NCBI GenBank assembly: GCA_013365325.1
Contig: JABVXV010000226.1
Span: 1-64,000 of the forward strand
Source of the DNA: Dipetalonema caudispina
Lineage: Eukaryota > Nematoda > Chromadorea > Rhabditida > Onchocercidae
Direction: 5' to 3'
DNA length: 64,000 nt
Shown: piece after piece, positions 27,101-40,713 of the stretch
How positions within the stretch are numbered: position 1 is the first letter of the stretch
Layout: every line of letters begins with the position of its first letter
Position numbers and translations under genes: made by a program
Notes under the pieces: model-generated
What the model saw: the letters and a program-made list of their open reading frames with translations, nothing else
Told to the model about the DNA's origin: nothing
The model's database searches: none

Positions 27101-30100
27101 ACGGGTCCATCATGATGATCATCATTTTCCGGCGATGTACCGGCTGGCTGCTGTTGCTGCGGTAGTTGTTGTGACTGTTGCGGTTGTTGTTGTTGCGACT
27201 GTTGTTGTTGTTGTTGTTCAAAAGCTGCAGCTGCTTCGCGTTCCTAAATAAAGCGAAAATTCTAAATACTGTGTAATATCCACTTATTTTTTGTTATTAA
27301 ATCAGCTAGCGAAGCATTCGACTCGGTACTTTCAAATTTCAGTCACTTTAGTATGTGTGACCAACAATAATGGAAGTGGGAAATACATTACCATCAGCTA
27401 AGATGTGGGTTATTACTCCTTCAAGGTCTACGTTTTACTAAAAATGTATCTCACTATCTTATCTCAGGGCTTCCTTCCCATCTATTTTTAACACTAGCAG
27501 CCAAGATTTGGATGACTACAAAAATCCTAGCAAAACAGGATGATAATTTCAAACTGTAAAAAACTTCTAAAATGGAAAAAATGAAAAATAAAAAGTCGCT
27601 AAAGCAAAATGTATCCAAGCGATGTCACTTACTATACGCTCTTTCTCTCTAGCTCTCAGCAGCATTTCATTACGAATTGCTTCTTCCTCCTGCTTTCTTT
27701 GTTCCTCTTCCCGTAAACGTTTCAGTTCCGCATGTCGGAATTCTCGATCACGCTTGAATGCTTCAACCTGAATTTTGATAACTGCTCACATCTCAGTAGA
27801 TATGAATTTTACATCGAGCTATATTTCGAGATCCTGAAAGACTATATTTTCGTACATAAAACAATCGAATCAGACCTTATCCTTGATAAGCTTCGTAATC
27901 ATGCGTGTATCTTCTTCAGGAATGTGCTGCTGTTCAATCATTTGTTGTACTACCTCTTCCGCCTTATCAGTTTCAATATCAAAAGCAAATTGCAATCCTT
28001 CATTTTCTTTAAAACGATATTGTTTTCGCTTCTTTTCGTCAAACACTCTCAACTGCATTTGAATCTAGAAGATTTTCGATTTCAGTGAAATAAAAATCAA
28101 TTCCATTATGTAATGTTAAGTGTATATGAAGTGGCATAGCTTGAACATCACCACATCACAAAATTCAAATAAGTTACTTCAGAATTAACATCACTAAGAT
28201 CTGCATCTCGGTTTTTAATTTCAACCCGTATACCGATCAGCTCTTCTGGCGTGAAAAAGTCATCTGACAACAACTGTTTCACGGTTGACCTGAAAAACAC
28301 TAACACGATATGGCGATATTCAATTATCCAAACTTCAACACTTTTTTTTTGGCTATGTAAGTGAAACAAAAGAACTACTGGTTGGTAATTTCAGATAACC
28401 TATTTAAAAAAATTCAGGGAAAGAAAAAGTATTCAGAAATGTTTCATACCTTTCTTCACGACGAACCCGTATGCATCGATCAATAATCTCCCGAATTTCA
28501 GGATACTGTTGGGGTATTCTGCTGAAGCATTCGGGCTTCACACCCTGCAGCGACAAATAAAATAACTGCCCATATAAAATACATTCATACATGAGTTTTT
28601 TTCGATTTTAAAACTTGCTCATGGATAAATGAGTGGATTTCACATTTACCTTCACCTTCAAATTAATATTAATATTGTATGGAAGCTATGAAAGTGAGTA
28701 AATGCTTCAATATGTTTAAATACCCATAATGAAAATATTTTAAATCCACGAAACATAATGCTAGTGCCATCAAGATCACGATTAAAGCAGAACGTCATGA
28801 AGGAAAAAACTTACTGTAGTAACTTTACGATAAATTTGAGCAGGAAATTGACACTCGCTATACGGATATTCACCAGTAACCATTTCCAATAAGCACATCC
28901 CAAATGCGTATACATCAACGCTCTCATCATACATTTCTTCGTACATTTCAGGCGCCATAAATTCTGGTGTTCCTAGAAATAATCTCATCACAAATCTCCG
29001 TGATAATAAAGCGTATTCCTTTCATCAGAAACATCATGAATCAGATAATAAAGCGCACTGTTTGGATCAGATACAGCTTATTTTTACGATTCGACAATGA
29101 AAACAAGAACTAATTTATGAATTGTGGTCGACAGTGCTAATGAAATGCAAAAATATTTCTTACCAATAACACTTTTAGCATATGATTTATTTTTTAGCGT
29201 TGCTAATCCCAAATCACCAATTTTAACACTTCCCGTTGTACCTGTGATAAAGATGTTATCACATTTGAGATCTCTATGAATTACCGGTGGGTTACGTGAG
29301 TGAAGGAAAGAAAGTCCCTTCAGAATTTGCCGACACCATGACTTCAGCACCTGAAAAACAATTAGTTTATTTCATTTTCAACCAAAAGGTGATACTTATC
29401 TTCTTTTGATTTCCTAACAGTCTTCAAAACAGAGTGCCAACTTATCCTTCATACTCCTATCGTTAACAATCCACCACAAGGAATATATCAGCTTTACTTC
29501 CGGTGACTATCGATTGGTGCATTTTTACTCTAACCTTTATGTTTATCCGTTTGAATCGTTTCAGATACATTTTCAACGTTCCAGATGTCATCAACTCTGT
29601 CACCAATACAATATATCTAAACACCATTACTTATGCTAGCATACTGCTGCACGCATAAAAAGAAATATCAAAAAAAAAAAAGCCCAAGAAAAGGTAGTAA
29701 GAAAAACGTGATTTAGTGATGCGAAATTTCTCTTCATCCTACAAATCATTTATCTGCTGAAATCAAATGGCCAAAATTACGTTTACTGCTTTGCTGTTTG
29801 CAACACTACAATTTGTAATTCGAAACACAGAAAACAAGTCATTTGTTCTAGATTAGTATGTACGGCGTGCGAAGTTTATCTTTCACAGTGCAGATGCAAA
29901 AATAAGCTCAACCAAAATATGTTGAAAATAGCAAAGTCTACCTCTTCTTGCCAGCATGATCTTGCCTTTCCCAATAATCATAGAACCGTACAATATTGGG
30001 ATGTTGCAAGCCTTTCAGCATTTCAGCTTCCTCTCGAAAACGCTGCCTTTCTGCCTAAACAATGCATCCCGTTAGCGAAAGAAAACATCGGTTTACAGCA

Positions 30101-33100
30101 TCAGATATTATTTATTGAATTTCGTGTCATGATTTCAACCCATTTCAAAGGTTCAAGACTATAGATTTATTTTTTGGGGTTAATTATCCTTCACGATGTC
30201 AATTGCCTCAAAAGCAAGTTTACAATAATACTTCAAGAGATTGCGAAAGACAAGTCTAAAAAAACTGATATAAGGCCGCCCCAAATCTATAAACTTTGAA
30301 GCTAACGCCATAAAACCATGAAAATATGAACAAAATTAAAGCAGAGACGCGAAAAATAACCACTCCTGCTTTCAAGAGTTATATAGAAATACTGCATTGA
30401 AGCAAAGAATGTTTTAACTGGTAAAAGAATTCCACAGTAATTGAACTTAAATCATCTTACCCAGACAACACATGGAATGGGTACCATACAACTGTGGGAA
30501 GGGACCAAAGTTCTACAAAGATTCTCGAACATCAAAAGTCACATGGCACGACTCATCGAAGTCTAATGCAAATTTCAGAAGAAATAGGCAAAAGAAAACA
30601 TCCGTGCAAAACTTGCTTTTTTGTTCTCCAATCAAAGATGTAAACTAGCCTTGTTCAGCTTGCTTTCTTGAAGTTCACACCATGCAACCGCAACTCCTGT
30701 TTCTGTATCCAGGCCACGGTAAACAGTCTTGAACGATCCACGTCCTAGCTCTTCGTCGAATTTCAAAAATCGTCCATCTGAACCAAATTATGTACCAAAA
30801 AACTAGTTTGTTGTAGCAGTCAAGCAATCGACTTTAAGAAAAAAATACGTATTTTCTTTACCAGCCATAAATCTTATTCTTAAACTTGATTCATGCACAA
30901 ATTTCACTTCCAAAAAGCTCGCACATCAAGCTTATGAATCAACCTAAGCTGCTGACCATTACAGTGAATTCGGAACTAATTACTTTACTTGTGCACTCAT
31001 CTTGTAAATCCATTTTTGAAATTACGAGATTGCAGTACTTGCGAGAAAAAACCGAAATTTAACACTGAAAATATCTACTGCTACCTGGCGATTTATCGAT
31101 AGGCTTCTCCTCCTCCGCATCGACATCATCATCCACAACCTCCCGCTGTTTTTCCTCTGCTCGAGCTAACTACAAATTAATTCAAAATGTTGAGTAACAG
31201 GAAATCTGCAAAATGATGAGTGAGCTATAAGTCAATACCAAAAATTTCAACTGGTTAATCACAGGCTCAAATGACATAAATCTTCCCATGTGAAAACATA
31301 GCAACAACTTAGATGACAGTCAAATAGCTGAACTATATAAACGATAGTTATGCAAAGTATAAGAAATGGTATTGTAGGATGTTTTATAATATTATTTCCC
31401 TGCGTTAGGGGAGATCATGCTATGAGGTAATAGCACTGGAGATATATACATACTTCATCTTTCTTTTCATTCTCATGTGACGGTAAAGGAGATGGAGTTT
31501 CCGAAATCACTGCAGTGTTCTCCTCAATTTTCTCCTTCTCATCTTCCTCATTTACTGTTTCATGGATCTTCTCACTTCCTTGATGACTGAATTGTATTGT
31601 AACTGACGGAACAGATGGGATCCTGTAATATTGCTTTCTTTTTCGCATTACAGCACAATGAAAAGAAAAACAATCTTCTTCACTTGAAAGTAATCAATCG
31701 GATCCATGATGTCTACAGACCAAACCGGACATGTGGTCGGTGTTGTTGAGAGTTGTCCCATCACGTATCGGACACTATTAGTTTACTTGCTACCGATAGA
31801 GAGCACATCCATCGTACTATAACCACGCAAATGATAATTTGTTCCAGCTGAACTCTGTTAAAATGAAAAAAAAAAAAAAAAAACACTGTCACAGTGTCTG
31901 AGGGAAATATATTCAGGGGCACTGCTAAACACTCAAACAGTTTACCATTTATTTAGGGTGATGAAGTGAAAAAATGAAGGAATACCTATACGAGTTCCGT
32001 AAAATGATCAAGTCACTTGTTAAAATTTTCAACGTTAATCAGAAAGATAGACTCTGAAATTTTATAGGTAAGTAGATTTGATCTTTGAGGCATCCAAAAA
32101 AATTTCGACTCCCCGAATTTCAACTTTTCAGAAAAGTTACGTAAACTTTTTCCTAATTCTGTACCAGTGACTCCTACATCAAATCGTCTTCCTTAATTTA
32201 CGACACCATTTCTAAATCATATTATAACGTCTGCAAGTATTAATTGCTCTGTTACTCAATAAATTCTATATTCAATTACTTGTCGTGATACACAATCAAG
32301 AGGACCGTATTGTCTTCGACAAAAATAAAATCCCTTCTACCAAAGAATAAAAAACCTCCATGACAAGTCTTATTTTAAATGCGAAGGCAGTTGTCTATTC
32401 TGCTAGAAAATGCCAACAGGAGCAAAAAACCGTCAGCATTATTTAAGAAATTTAGAGGTGATGAAAATTTTTAGTGAATTATCCTGGATGGTAGAGAAAA
32501 TTTTTAGTGAGTTACCAGGTGGATTCACCAACGATGACATTCGAGAAACAGAATCTGAGATTCATGCCTTTTCAAAAACGCAAGTAGAGGATTATCCATT
32601 CTACCTGCGGAGTTCAAATAAACACATAAATACACACACACACGCAAATAAACATACACACCCATACACAAGTAAACTCAGATAAACACAGGTAAATATC
32701 TCACATAATAGTGGCTTTGTTAACCACCTGTGAAAAAAACGGCATATCAGGTTTTCCCGGTAAAGATTGTCATTTATTGATTTCCCTTCTTTTTTTTTAT
32801 TCTTTGTAGCGATATACAAAGAGGTTTATAATTTTTTTACCGAAATAAGAAATATCCAGTGAGAGAAATAGAAGGCTACTATGGTAGATAGATGTTGCAC
32901 TATATTAAACGGTGTCCGAGGGAAGAAATAAAATTATACGATTGATACTAGATCTCCGGAAAAATGATATCTTTATTTGCTGGAGGGGACATAATCCGGT
33001 TCAGGTTTCGAACAGGTATACTTGATACTTATAACTCGTTACCATCCTAGTATGTTCCGATGCTTAATTCCATCTGATGTGCCCATTCTACTTCATTTTT

Positions 33101-36100
33101 CAATCTGTTACATATTAAAGTCAACCAGCAAATAGGTACTGCACAGAAACTTGTTTTTAGTACTCGCAATTTCAATAATGGTAATAAATGAGAAAGTTCA
33201 GCTTCGATAAAAAATGGATTATATTCATAAAATTTGCAATAAACCAAATTAATACAAATAAAAATCACATTCAACATATGCAACTCATTTTCGTTGAATT
33301 CCAATAAAAAAGACCTACCAAAAACATACCAAACTTACCACTTAACTTAGGTTTCACTTTTCGGCAGTGGTTCCGCAGCATGGGTATCCTACCTGGTGCT
33401 ATAGGCACAAAAAAGAAAATTTTACGGTGCCCTGGAACGTATGCTACAGCGACTAAAATATATCTGTTTTTTCTTTTTTGACTATTGGGCAAAGTTATTC
33501 TATTTTAAAGTTACCATCTCCTAAACTGTATTATTTTTCATCAAACGATAATTAACTGACATCATCATGTTATCCCGATTTCAGTGAAAGGCAACTAACT
33601 ACCATTTATCCATAGCGTAACTGAATATTTAACCATTTTAATCCATTTGCTATAAAGATTAGAATCTCGAATTCTATAAATGATTTCTACAAATGCTACA
33701 CTTTCTAAAAAAAAAAAAAAAAAAACATTATCAAACCTGTTTCGTTCGAATAAAGTTTGTTGGTGTGCGGTTGTTGCATCGTTTCGTGCGATGGTTCCTG
33801 ATGGCTTCGATGATTTGTCTACTGACGGCTGTCGATAACGATTCCATGGCTAGACAAAAACAAAAATGTATTATTTCTAATAACAAACATTGAATAAGAA
33901 CAGCATCGATATAAAGAAATATCGTCGAGATAAGGAAAAGATAAAACGGATACTTCAAACGAGGTCTATTTTATGTAATATTACAAATACTATGACAATT
34001 ATAACGCAAAGTATTTACTAGTTCTTGAAGTCAGTCATTTAATATCCATCTATTCTATTTTATTCCGCTATATTCTACTCTTCTGTTACTTAGTGTACGC
34101 ACTGCATCTCAACCTAAAAGATAAATTCCTAAGAATAACGTAAAATGTCCTCCGATTCTTCTTTTTTTACATCGACATAAAAAATTCTACTAAACGAATA
34201 TCTCTACAGGTTTGCAAGTGTGGAAAAACAACCCATCTGATTTAGAATTTCCTTCCTTTATTCCTTTCCCAAAAAAAAATTTGAATAACTGCCAGTTATC
34301 TAAGTGCATTCTTATCTATATAGCCACTGCTTTCCAAACATATTCAATACTGAAAAACAATATTGCTAAAAAACAAACCGAATAAGGCTTAGCGGGTCTC
34401 GAAAGACGCCAATCCCGTTGTACTGCTTCCAACCGTGATCGTTCCTCGCCAGAAAGCCAATTCGAGGTGCCACTTAAATTGTGGGTCGTGAAATTTCCAG
34501 ATTAAAAACTAAATTTCAAGAAAAATTTAGCCCAACAAACCCCACCTACCAATATAAAACTATAAATATGGACTTAGATACGAGAAACAGTATCATCGAC
34601 GATGCCAACAATGAACATTTCCAGCAGGATTTTCTTTCAGAGAAATTTAGCTCAACTTTCAACATGAAATTTCATTACAAACAAATGATGCAAGTAACCA
34701 TATCGAAACTGATAAAACCTTAATTTCGATAAGAATTTAATAAACTTTCACTTTGCTGTCATTCTGGTACGTCAAATTTTAATTTCTTTTACAACATTTT
34801 ATAGCTTAGCCATACACCAACTAGACATATGGCAAAAATAATGGTACTTCAGTAAATTCTACAACCAGGCTTAGTAAGGACTGTTCAACCATTCAGTACG
34901 GTGTCTGCTGCCAATTCGGACTGCCTGATCTCTTGACTGCTACATATCAGCACTGTCTTCTCGGTTTGCTCGGAACATACGGACGTGCTAAACTTTTCCA
35001 AGATGAAAAAAAAAAAGAACCCGAGATCTAGTTGATGATCAACGAAACAGTGGTGACGGAAACGGCGAAAAGAATTATAAAAAAAAAAACATTTAGAAAA
35101 CGAACAATAGTTATTGAAAAGCAATTCACTACAGAGTCGCAAAAATTTTGTTTAAAAAATGAATTCTTCTAGGCAAAATATAAATGATTTGAATACAAAC
35201 AACCACTGATTTTTCAAAAAATTTAAAAATGAAGCAAGATGTTTGAAAAAGTTTACTTCTTAGCAATGAACAGGTAAATGAATTCCTAAGTTTTCATTAG
35301 CAATAAAAATGTGGCCAAAAAACTCAAATTATTAACGTGAAACTTTGGACGACTAAAAGCAAAACAAGTAATAATATTCAAACAGTTCACCTCAATTTCC
35401 ACATAATAATAGGAAGCGGCGATTATGAACTTCGAAATTATTCCCATCAAAAATTCAAACGAACCATCAATTCTACCACTATTTCCGATGTGATATGGAT
35501 GTGACACGTACACAAAAATACATAGATCCAAAAAGACGACAAACAAACATTATATCTGATTAATCATGCAATGAAAACAATTCTCAGTCTCGAGAAAAGC
35601 AATCTTTTTTCCCTAAGCTTTATCTCTGAACAGCTTTTTGAATGTGATTTTCGAGTGTAATCTACATTATTCAAACAAACATTGACTCGTCAAAGTGTAA
35701 TGGTTTTATCAGATGGTTTAATGCAAGAAATAGGAAATAAACCACAGTAATGCCTAAATGATGGAAAAAGCCTGAAAAAAAAAAAAAAAGAAAAAAGGTT
35801 ATAGTGCCATCATTGTTATTGTCCATTATTGAAGACTGTTAGGGACCTCTGTAGAATATTTCTCAATAACGGGTATGTGATTAAAACGTCACACCTATCA
35901 GCAATATGCCATCAGCGTTACAGACATAATTTTTTGATAGTGAAAAGAAATGAATTAGTGAAAATTGAATTTACTTTTAAAATCAATTTGCTCATTTTCC
36001 TTTTCAACTCCCAATAAATATATGGGTAGCGATATACAATAGTTCACCGATCACAAAACAAAACTGTTTCTTATCTCGCTTAACAAACACATTCGGTGGT

Positions 36101-39100
36101 ATGAAGCAGAATTTAAAGGACCGCCGATTATATGCAATTCTTCTCACTAATACAAACAAAACTGACAGCCAACTACCTGATTAACCACGAAATGTTACTG
36201 AAATTCAGAAGGAATTCGCGCACTATCAACTTGGTTATCGCAAAATTTCATGATATAAAACAGATTTACATGAATTCTACTTCTTTGAAGATAATTTCTC
36301 TGCTGGAACGATTAACTACAAATCAATATCAATATATTCCTTATTAGTGCAGAAGTTCCAGACAAAACTCGTATTAAGCTATTTAAATTATGATTTAGCT
36401 AATCACAACACAAAAAAAAAAAAAAAACAACAATATATTCACATCAGAAAAACTGCACAGATACTAACAGAAACAAAGGAGAATATAAACTAAGCAAAAG
36501 GATTCAGATGATTAAACAGTATAACATCCGGATAATCCAACACCTGATTAACTTATACAGATGCAACTTGTGGTTATTAACTTGTAAAAGCCATCTGATG
36601 AATGGCCGATTGCTATTTACAGTCTTCATTTTTGTCTTTCACAATGTACACTTCCAGCATACAATCATTTGATAAACAAACAACTCATTGTTTGTTTGTT
36701 TGTTTTTTTCTTTCTTTCCATTTGATATTCTTAAAAAATGAATCGCTAAAGATAGAAATGTACATCATGAATGAATGGTAGGATGTTTCAGGATATTTTT
36801 GCAGGATTCGCTGCGAGATGCACCAATTTTATCCAGTATGAAAGATTAATAGAAAACGAATGATACCCAAGAGAGGAGCTTTGAACTCTATTTACTGTAT
36901 AAAAATTTCAACGGAACAACCAAACAAAAACAAAACTGCACCATTTAAGCAGCTTCCTTCTGACAATATTCCTGTCACCTGGAGATTTTGGTAATTGTGA
37001 AATGCAAAGATCAAATCTAAAAAATTTTAAATTCTAAGATATGGGAAAGAATGAAAAAGTTTTAACAGCCTTTGCCGATAGCTTTTCAAGGATCGAAAAG
37101 GCCACAAACAGCATAAAGTTGTCCATTTTTTAAACACGATCCTTGCAGCCATTAAGTGTTGTTTAGGTTACAGATGAGGTAGAGTACCGGTGAAAAGTAT
37201 GAATTTTACTGTTGCAGCAATAGAATTGTGGAGAAATAACGATATGAGATCTCGATAACAAGCGAAAAAAAAAAACCCTGAATCCACGGTTCTCTAAAGC
37301 TTGAAAACAGATCGAATATTTAAGAAAGTATGATGATGGTAGTACTAACAATGATGAAGAAATGAAACTGAGCAAATATTTAGATTTACAATAGAAACAA
37401 ACTAGAATCCACTTCTTGCCGATTAAAGCTGTTTAATAGCTTAAACTTTGGTCTCACCTAGAACGAGTAAATACGGCAGATGAAAAGGAAAGAAGAACCA
37501 AAAATTTGGTGATGGCTCTAGTACAGGTATTTCATACGATTAATTTACATGAAATTCAGCAACAGACCGCTCAAACAGTAAAGATAAAGAATGTATAAAT
37601 AACATCCGGAAATTGCAAGAGAAAAAATAGCTAAAAATAAATACGGATAGACCCATAGAAAAATGTCTCCTATTCATATCTCTAGACCGTTAGTACTGCT
37701 CCAGCAATAGTGTTTAACGAAAAAGTCCGGAATAACATGACATTACTATGCGAAAAAGAATATCACGATATTCAGAAAGCTGTGAAATGCAGTCAAGATG
37801 GACAACAGTTCTTTAACAATACATAAAGTTATCATTAACCGGTGATTCAATTGTCGATCAAATGAAAGCAGAAGATAGATAGATATGATTAAAACATACT
37901 GGGAAAAATTAATCGGAAGCAATTGCTAAAATTCAAGAAAGAACTTAGATTCTTTTTATCTCCACTACAATCACGATAAAAAACATCAAACTACTCGTAA
38001 TTGTTAGCCATCAAAATTGATATCAAGCTTGGAACTAGAGATGCAAAGATAAATTTAGGTCAGTAATATGTTTTTCATTAAAGTTATAAATACTGTCACC
38101 AGTTCAACAAATCATTTGATCACTTCTAGTCTACCTACCATTTTTATTTGCCGACAACAAAGACTGCCCTATACAGCTTTCTAAAAAACAATAAGCCTCT
38201 AAAAATTGTATCTAGTTTCCAAGTGTTTTAGATTCACTTCCATGCATTTATTCAAACCTCATGCAGTTGTCGGAGACAAAACATGAAGTAATCCTTAGCG
38301 GATTGACAAGGACAAGCAAAAATCCCTAGAGTTACTGCTTTCATCAGAAATCGAATTTTCGAATCACCCACTTCGCCAGACTGATACTTTCAATGAATTA
38401 CGATTCAGACAAAAATGTAGTTTAACAATTTGGATTTCATGTGATCAACCAAACAACCAAAAAATGTCATTTGCCAATGCGCATTCTTCTAGAAGATCAA
38501 TGATTTGATTAATTTCCCGATCTTCTTGACAATTTAGATCAATAACACATTGTTATGGGCAATTCACGATTTCAAAACGCTTCTCCGCCTTCAAAGCTAA
38601 CTCAGAAACACATCTGGCAGAGCTCGTACATATCCTTGTATTACAAAAAAAACAAAAACAAAAACACAAAAAATTGAATTACGGTTAGCATGCATGCAAT
38701 GCTCTCAGTAAACGACCATTTACAAAGTGTAAAAGGTCAATCAAGGGAAACAAATGGATGAAATTACTAGACAAGATGTGTTATTGAAAAGACATGATCA
38801 ATTTTTCTATTTCAAGCATAGAAAGGGCAAATATCGGATTCTGATAAAATAAAGAACCAACCCGTACGTTTTCCAGCTTTGATTTCCTCAGCGTTGTAAA
38901 GTATGAATATTTAAAAGGTTAAATATCTCCAGCAGAAACATAAAAAAAAAAAAAAAAACATCAATCATTAGACAGAAAAAGCTGTAGAAAACGTTCGTTG
39001 GAATAGGGCAAGAATGTGATCCAGATTGGGTTAGGAAATCATAAATTCTAGTAAAATACACTTAATTCCAGTAAAAAAAAAAAAATTTGTTTTTTGAAAT

Positions 39101-40664
39101 TAAAACATACTTTGCACGTATACTGTCACTCTGCTTCATATTTGGGACACACTTCTGCGTAGAAACAATGATGATGAATGAATGATAAAGCAATAATAAG
39201 CATTTTTGCTGACAATTCTGCTTCGGTAAGAAATTTGCATACTATGCAAATTTCGGGAAATGTTCTATTGCATGCCCAAGACTATTGTCATCAGATGAAT
39301 TCTACTCCATGTGTGACTAAGGTAGTATCCGAATCTCATCTCTTATTTTTAGGGGTAATTTTTGGGGGAGCATTCATCGAAAAGTCCAAGAACCAAAACG
39401 AACAATGCTCATTTCAACAACTATTTGTAGCAATGTTTGAAAATTGTAATGGTGGAAACTGAATCCTCAGTTCTTAACGCGATGTTGATATTTTCGAAGT
39501 TGTTAGAATAGTGAAGAATGGAGAATTATCCGAATGATAATTGAAATCTGCTTGGCTGTCCCAAAAAATTGTCCCCATTTCTTGACTTTTGTTGTTTTCT
39601 GATATATTAGGAACGATTTAACTCATTACAATATTTTAAAACCTTCTTGTTAGTTCTATGGTACATGCTATGACATAGGTTTAATGCGTATGGTACACAT
39701 AATTAAAGTTGTTTTGCCCAACGTTAACAATGTTTCTTGAAGTCCATTCAAAACTGGAATGTTTGAGTATTAAACGAGCAGAAACAGAATTCAGGTAGCG
39801 ATCGTCGGTGCCTTTTTTCATGGTCAATTACTAACAGTAACTGCAACTCCCACTTCGTTATTCAAACTACTCTCGTTTAACTATATAAATGATATCAGCA
39901 CATTCTAAATCAAAAATACTGTAGTTCCACCATGAAACGTCTTTAATCATCCGTAAGTACCCACATCTCGGAGCATGGTCAATGGAATTTTCTGCACCTA
40001 CGTTGGTAAGTTAATCATACTTATCTAGATTAGTTGTAGCATGCAAGCCATATGTGTCCATTAAATTCAGAAAAGGCTGAAAGCTGCTGCTACCTGTTCC
40101 CATGTTCTTATCTCTACTTTTGGAGCACTTGTGTCCACTGCTGACATTAGGGATAACATGACTCAAGTATTGAATTATATTTATATTAAGCATGATAGAT
40201 GAACACGAGTGCTCTTTTCTTTAGGAATTAAATTGAATAGGAAAAAGATGTTAAGTAAGTCATCTTCTTCAAAAGTTTGCGTTAATTAAGAAATTAGATT
40301 ACAATACAAATAGATGAAATCCAGAATTTTACACGGTCTATTTTCCGAATAATTGTGATACCACTGTGGATGTGGATTATGTATAATCATAAACCTCGAA
40401 GCACTTAGGACTGTAGTCAAGATACTTCGAAGCATCTGTGATAGTAATCATGAAAACTATGAAATTCTAACCGCAAAATGTTCATTGCTGGCATTAAAGA
40501 CAAATGATAGTGATTAAATATAAATTACGGTATTCACCAGCTAACCTCGCTACTGGTTCTTGAGTATGCGAATCCTCATTAACTCGACGCATAACACGCT
40601 TACGGTAGCCAGGTTGCGTCGAACTGGTTTTCCGACATTCCGCTGCTGTTTCCTTATCCTCCAT
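17684..40664 (-). CDS. wnk-1: WNK (with-no-lysine) Ser/Thr kinase, about 28 exons
   Basis: WNK kinases sense chloride and osmotic state and phosphorylate SPAK/OSR1-type kinases (GCK-3 in C. elegans). Exons in transcript order: 40546-40664, 34379-34472, 33737-33849, 31454-31622, 31085-31169, 30650-30777, 29942-30054, 29535-29616, 29164-29350, 28815-28972, 28450-28544, 28178-28289, 27876-28064, 27633-27767, 27025-27243, 26666-26758, 26154-26222, 25755-26066, 25228-25539, 24857-24934, 23826-24075, 23210-23559, 22965-23129, 21490-22149, 19626-19700, 18754-18809, 18186-18495, 17684-18040. All junctions keep frame, giving about 1690 residues, in the size range expected for a nematode WNK. Less certain are the exon 6 donor (GC rather than GT) and exon 20 (24857-24934). 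Intron 1 is about 6 kb. The start ATG lies 7 bases after a perfect hairpin. The middle and C-terminal parts are Ser/Thr/Pro-rich and poorly conserved, as in other WNKs. Confidence 0.95.
21090..21118. repeat. (TA)n microsatellite in a wnk-1 intron
   Basis: About 14 uninterrupted TA units in the intron between the exons at 21490-22149 and 19626-19700. Confidence 0.95.
22788..22805. repeat. Perfect 18-bp palindrome in a wnk-1 intron
   Basis: CAAAACGTTAACGTTTTG equals its own reverse complement. It lies in the intron between exons 22965-23129 and 21490-22149, about 160 bases after the upstream exon. Confidence 0.9.
25306..25317 (-). other. wnk-1: RFxV docking motif (RFLV) in WNK
   Basis: Within exon 19, about residues 899-902 read R-F-L-V in a Ser/Thr/Pro-rich, presumably disordered context. 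RFx[V/I] is the known motif by which WNKs bind the conserved C-terminal domain of SPAK/OSR1 kinases. Its presence fits a working WNK to GCK-3 relay. Confidence 0.65.
27633..28289 (-). other. wnk-1: wnk-1 post-kinase (PF2/autoinhibitory) exons
   Basis: Exons 12-14 encode about residues 448-593. This includes the conserved piece VRVEIKNRD and a PF2-like fold with [21 protein letters not shown] highly charged helix follows ([18 protein letters not shown]). In other WNKs this region follows the kinase domain and resembles the C-terminal domain of OSR1, acting in autoinhibition and RFxV binding. The next exon (27025-27243) carries a Gln-rich stretch of about 35 residues and a Lys-rich block (KHKKSKKK). 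Confidence 0.85.
28450..30777 (-). other. wnk-1: wnk-1 kinase-domain exons (6-11)
   Basis: These exons encode about residues 194-450. The glycine loop GRGSFKTVY places the catalytic lysine in strand beta-2 (about K210), and the usual beta-3 lysine position is cysteine (VAWCEL, about C227). This swap defines WNK kinases. HRDLKCDN follows at about 326-333 and GDLGLATL at about 346-353; the two leucines match those that bind chloride in mammalian WNK1. Activation-loop serines at about S357 and S361 ([13 protein letters not shown]) match WNK1 Ser378 and Ser382. All catalytic residues are present, so the kinase should be active. Confidence 0.97.
33339..33398 (-). other. wnk-1: Possible 60-base cassette exon in wnk-1 intron 3
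   Basis: An acceptor-like CCTATAG precedes this stretch and a strong donor GTAAGTTT follows it. Its length is a multiple of three. Read in the frame set by the upstream exon (33737-33849) it meets a TAG after two complete codons, so inclusion would truncate WNK before the kinase domain. The constitutive model skips it, since the flanking exons join perfectly in frame. It may be a chance pair of sites or a poison exon. Confidence 0.25.
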
Positions 40665-40671
40665 TGTTGGA

Positions 40672-40713
40672 AGTGGTTAACGTGATAATCCACAAAAACT
40701 CACGTTAACCACT
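40672..40713 (-). promoter_or_regulatory. Perfect 14-bp hairpin in the predicted wnk-1 5' UTR
   Basis: On the minus strand the arm AGTGGTTAACGTGA is followed by a 14-base loop and its exact complement TCACGTTAACCACT. The structure ends 7 bases before the wnk-1 ATG. It begins immediately after TTTCTAG, a good nematode acceptor (see 40714-40720). If that acceptor is used for spliced-leader addition, the gene-encoded 5' UTR would be almost entirely this hairpin. A stable stem next to the start codon could limit ribosome scanning. The function is an inference. Confidence 0.6.

Noticed and set aside
33731..33958. Minus-strand frame beginning [13 protein letters not shown] over wnk-1 exon 3
   Set aside because: The true frame, set by the junction phases on both sides, is different and gives [12 protein letters not shown] and onward.
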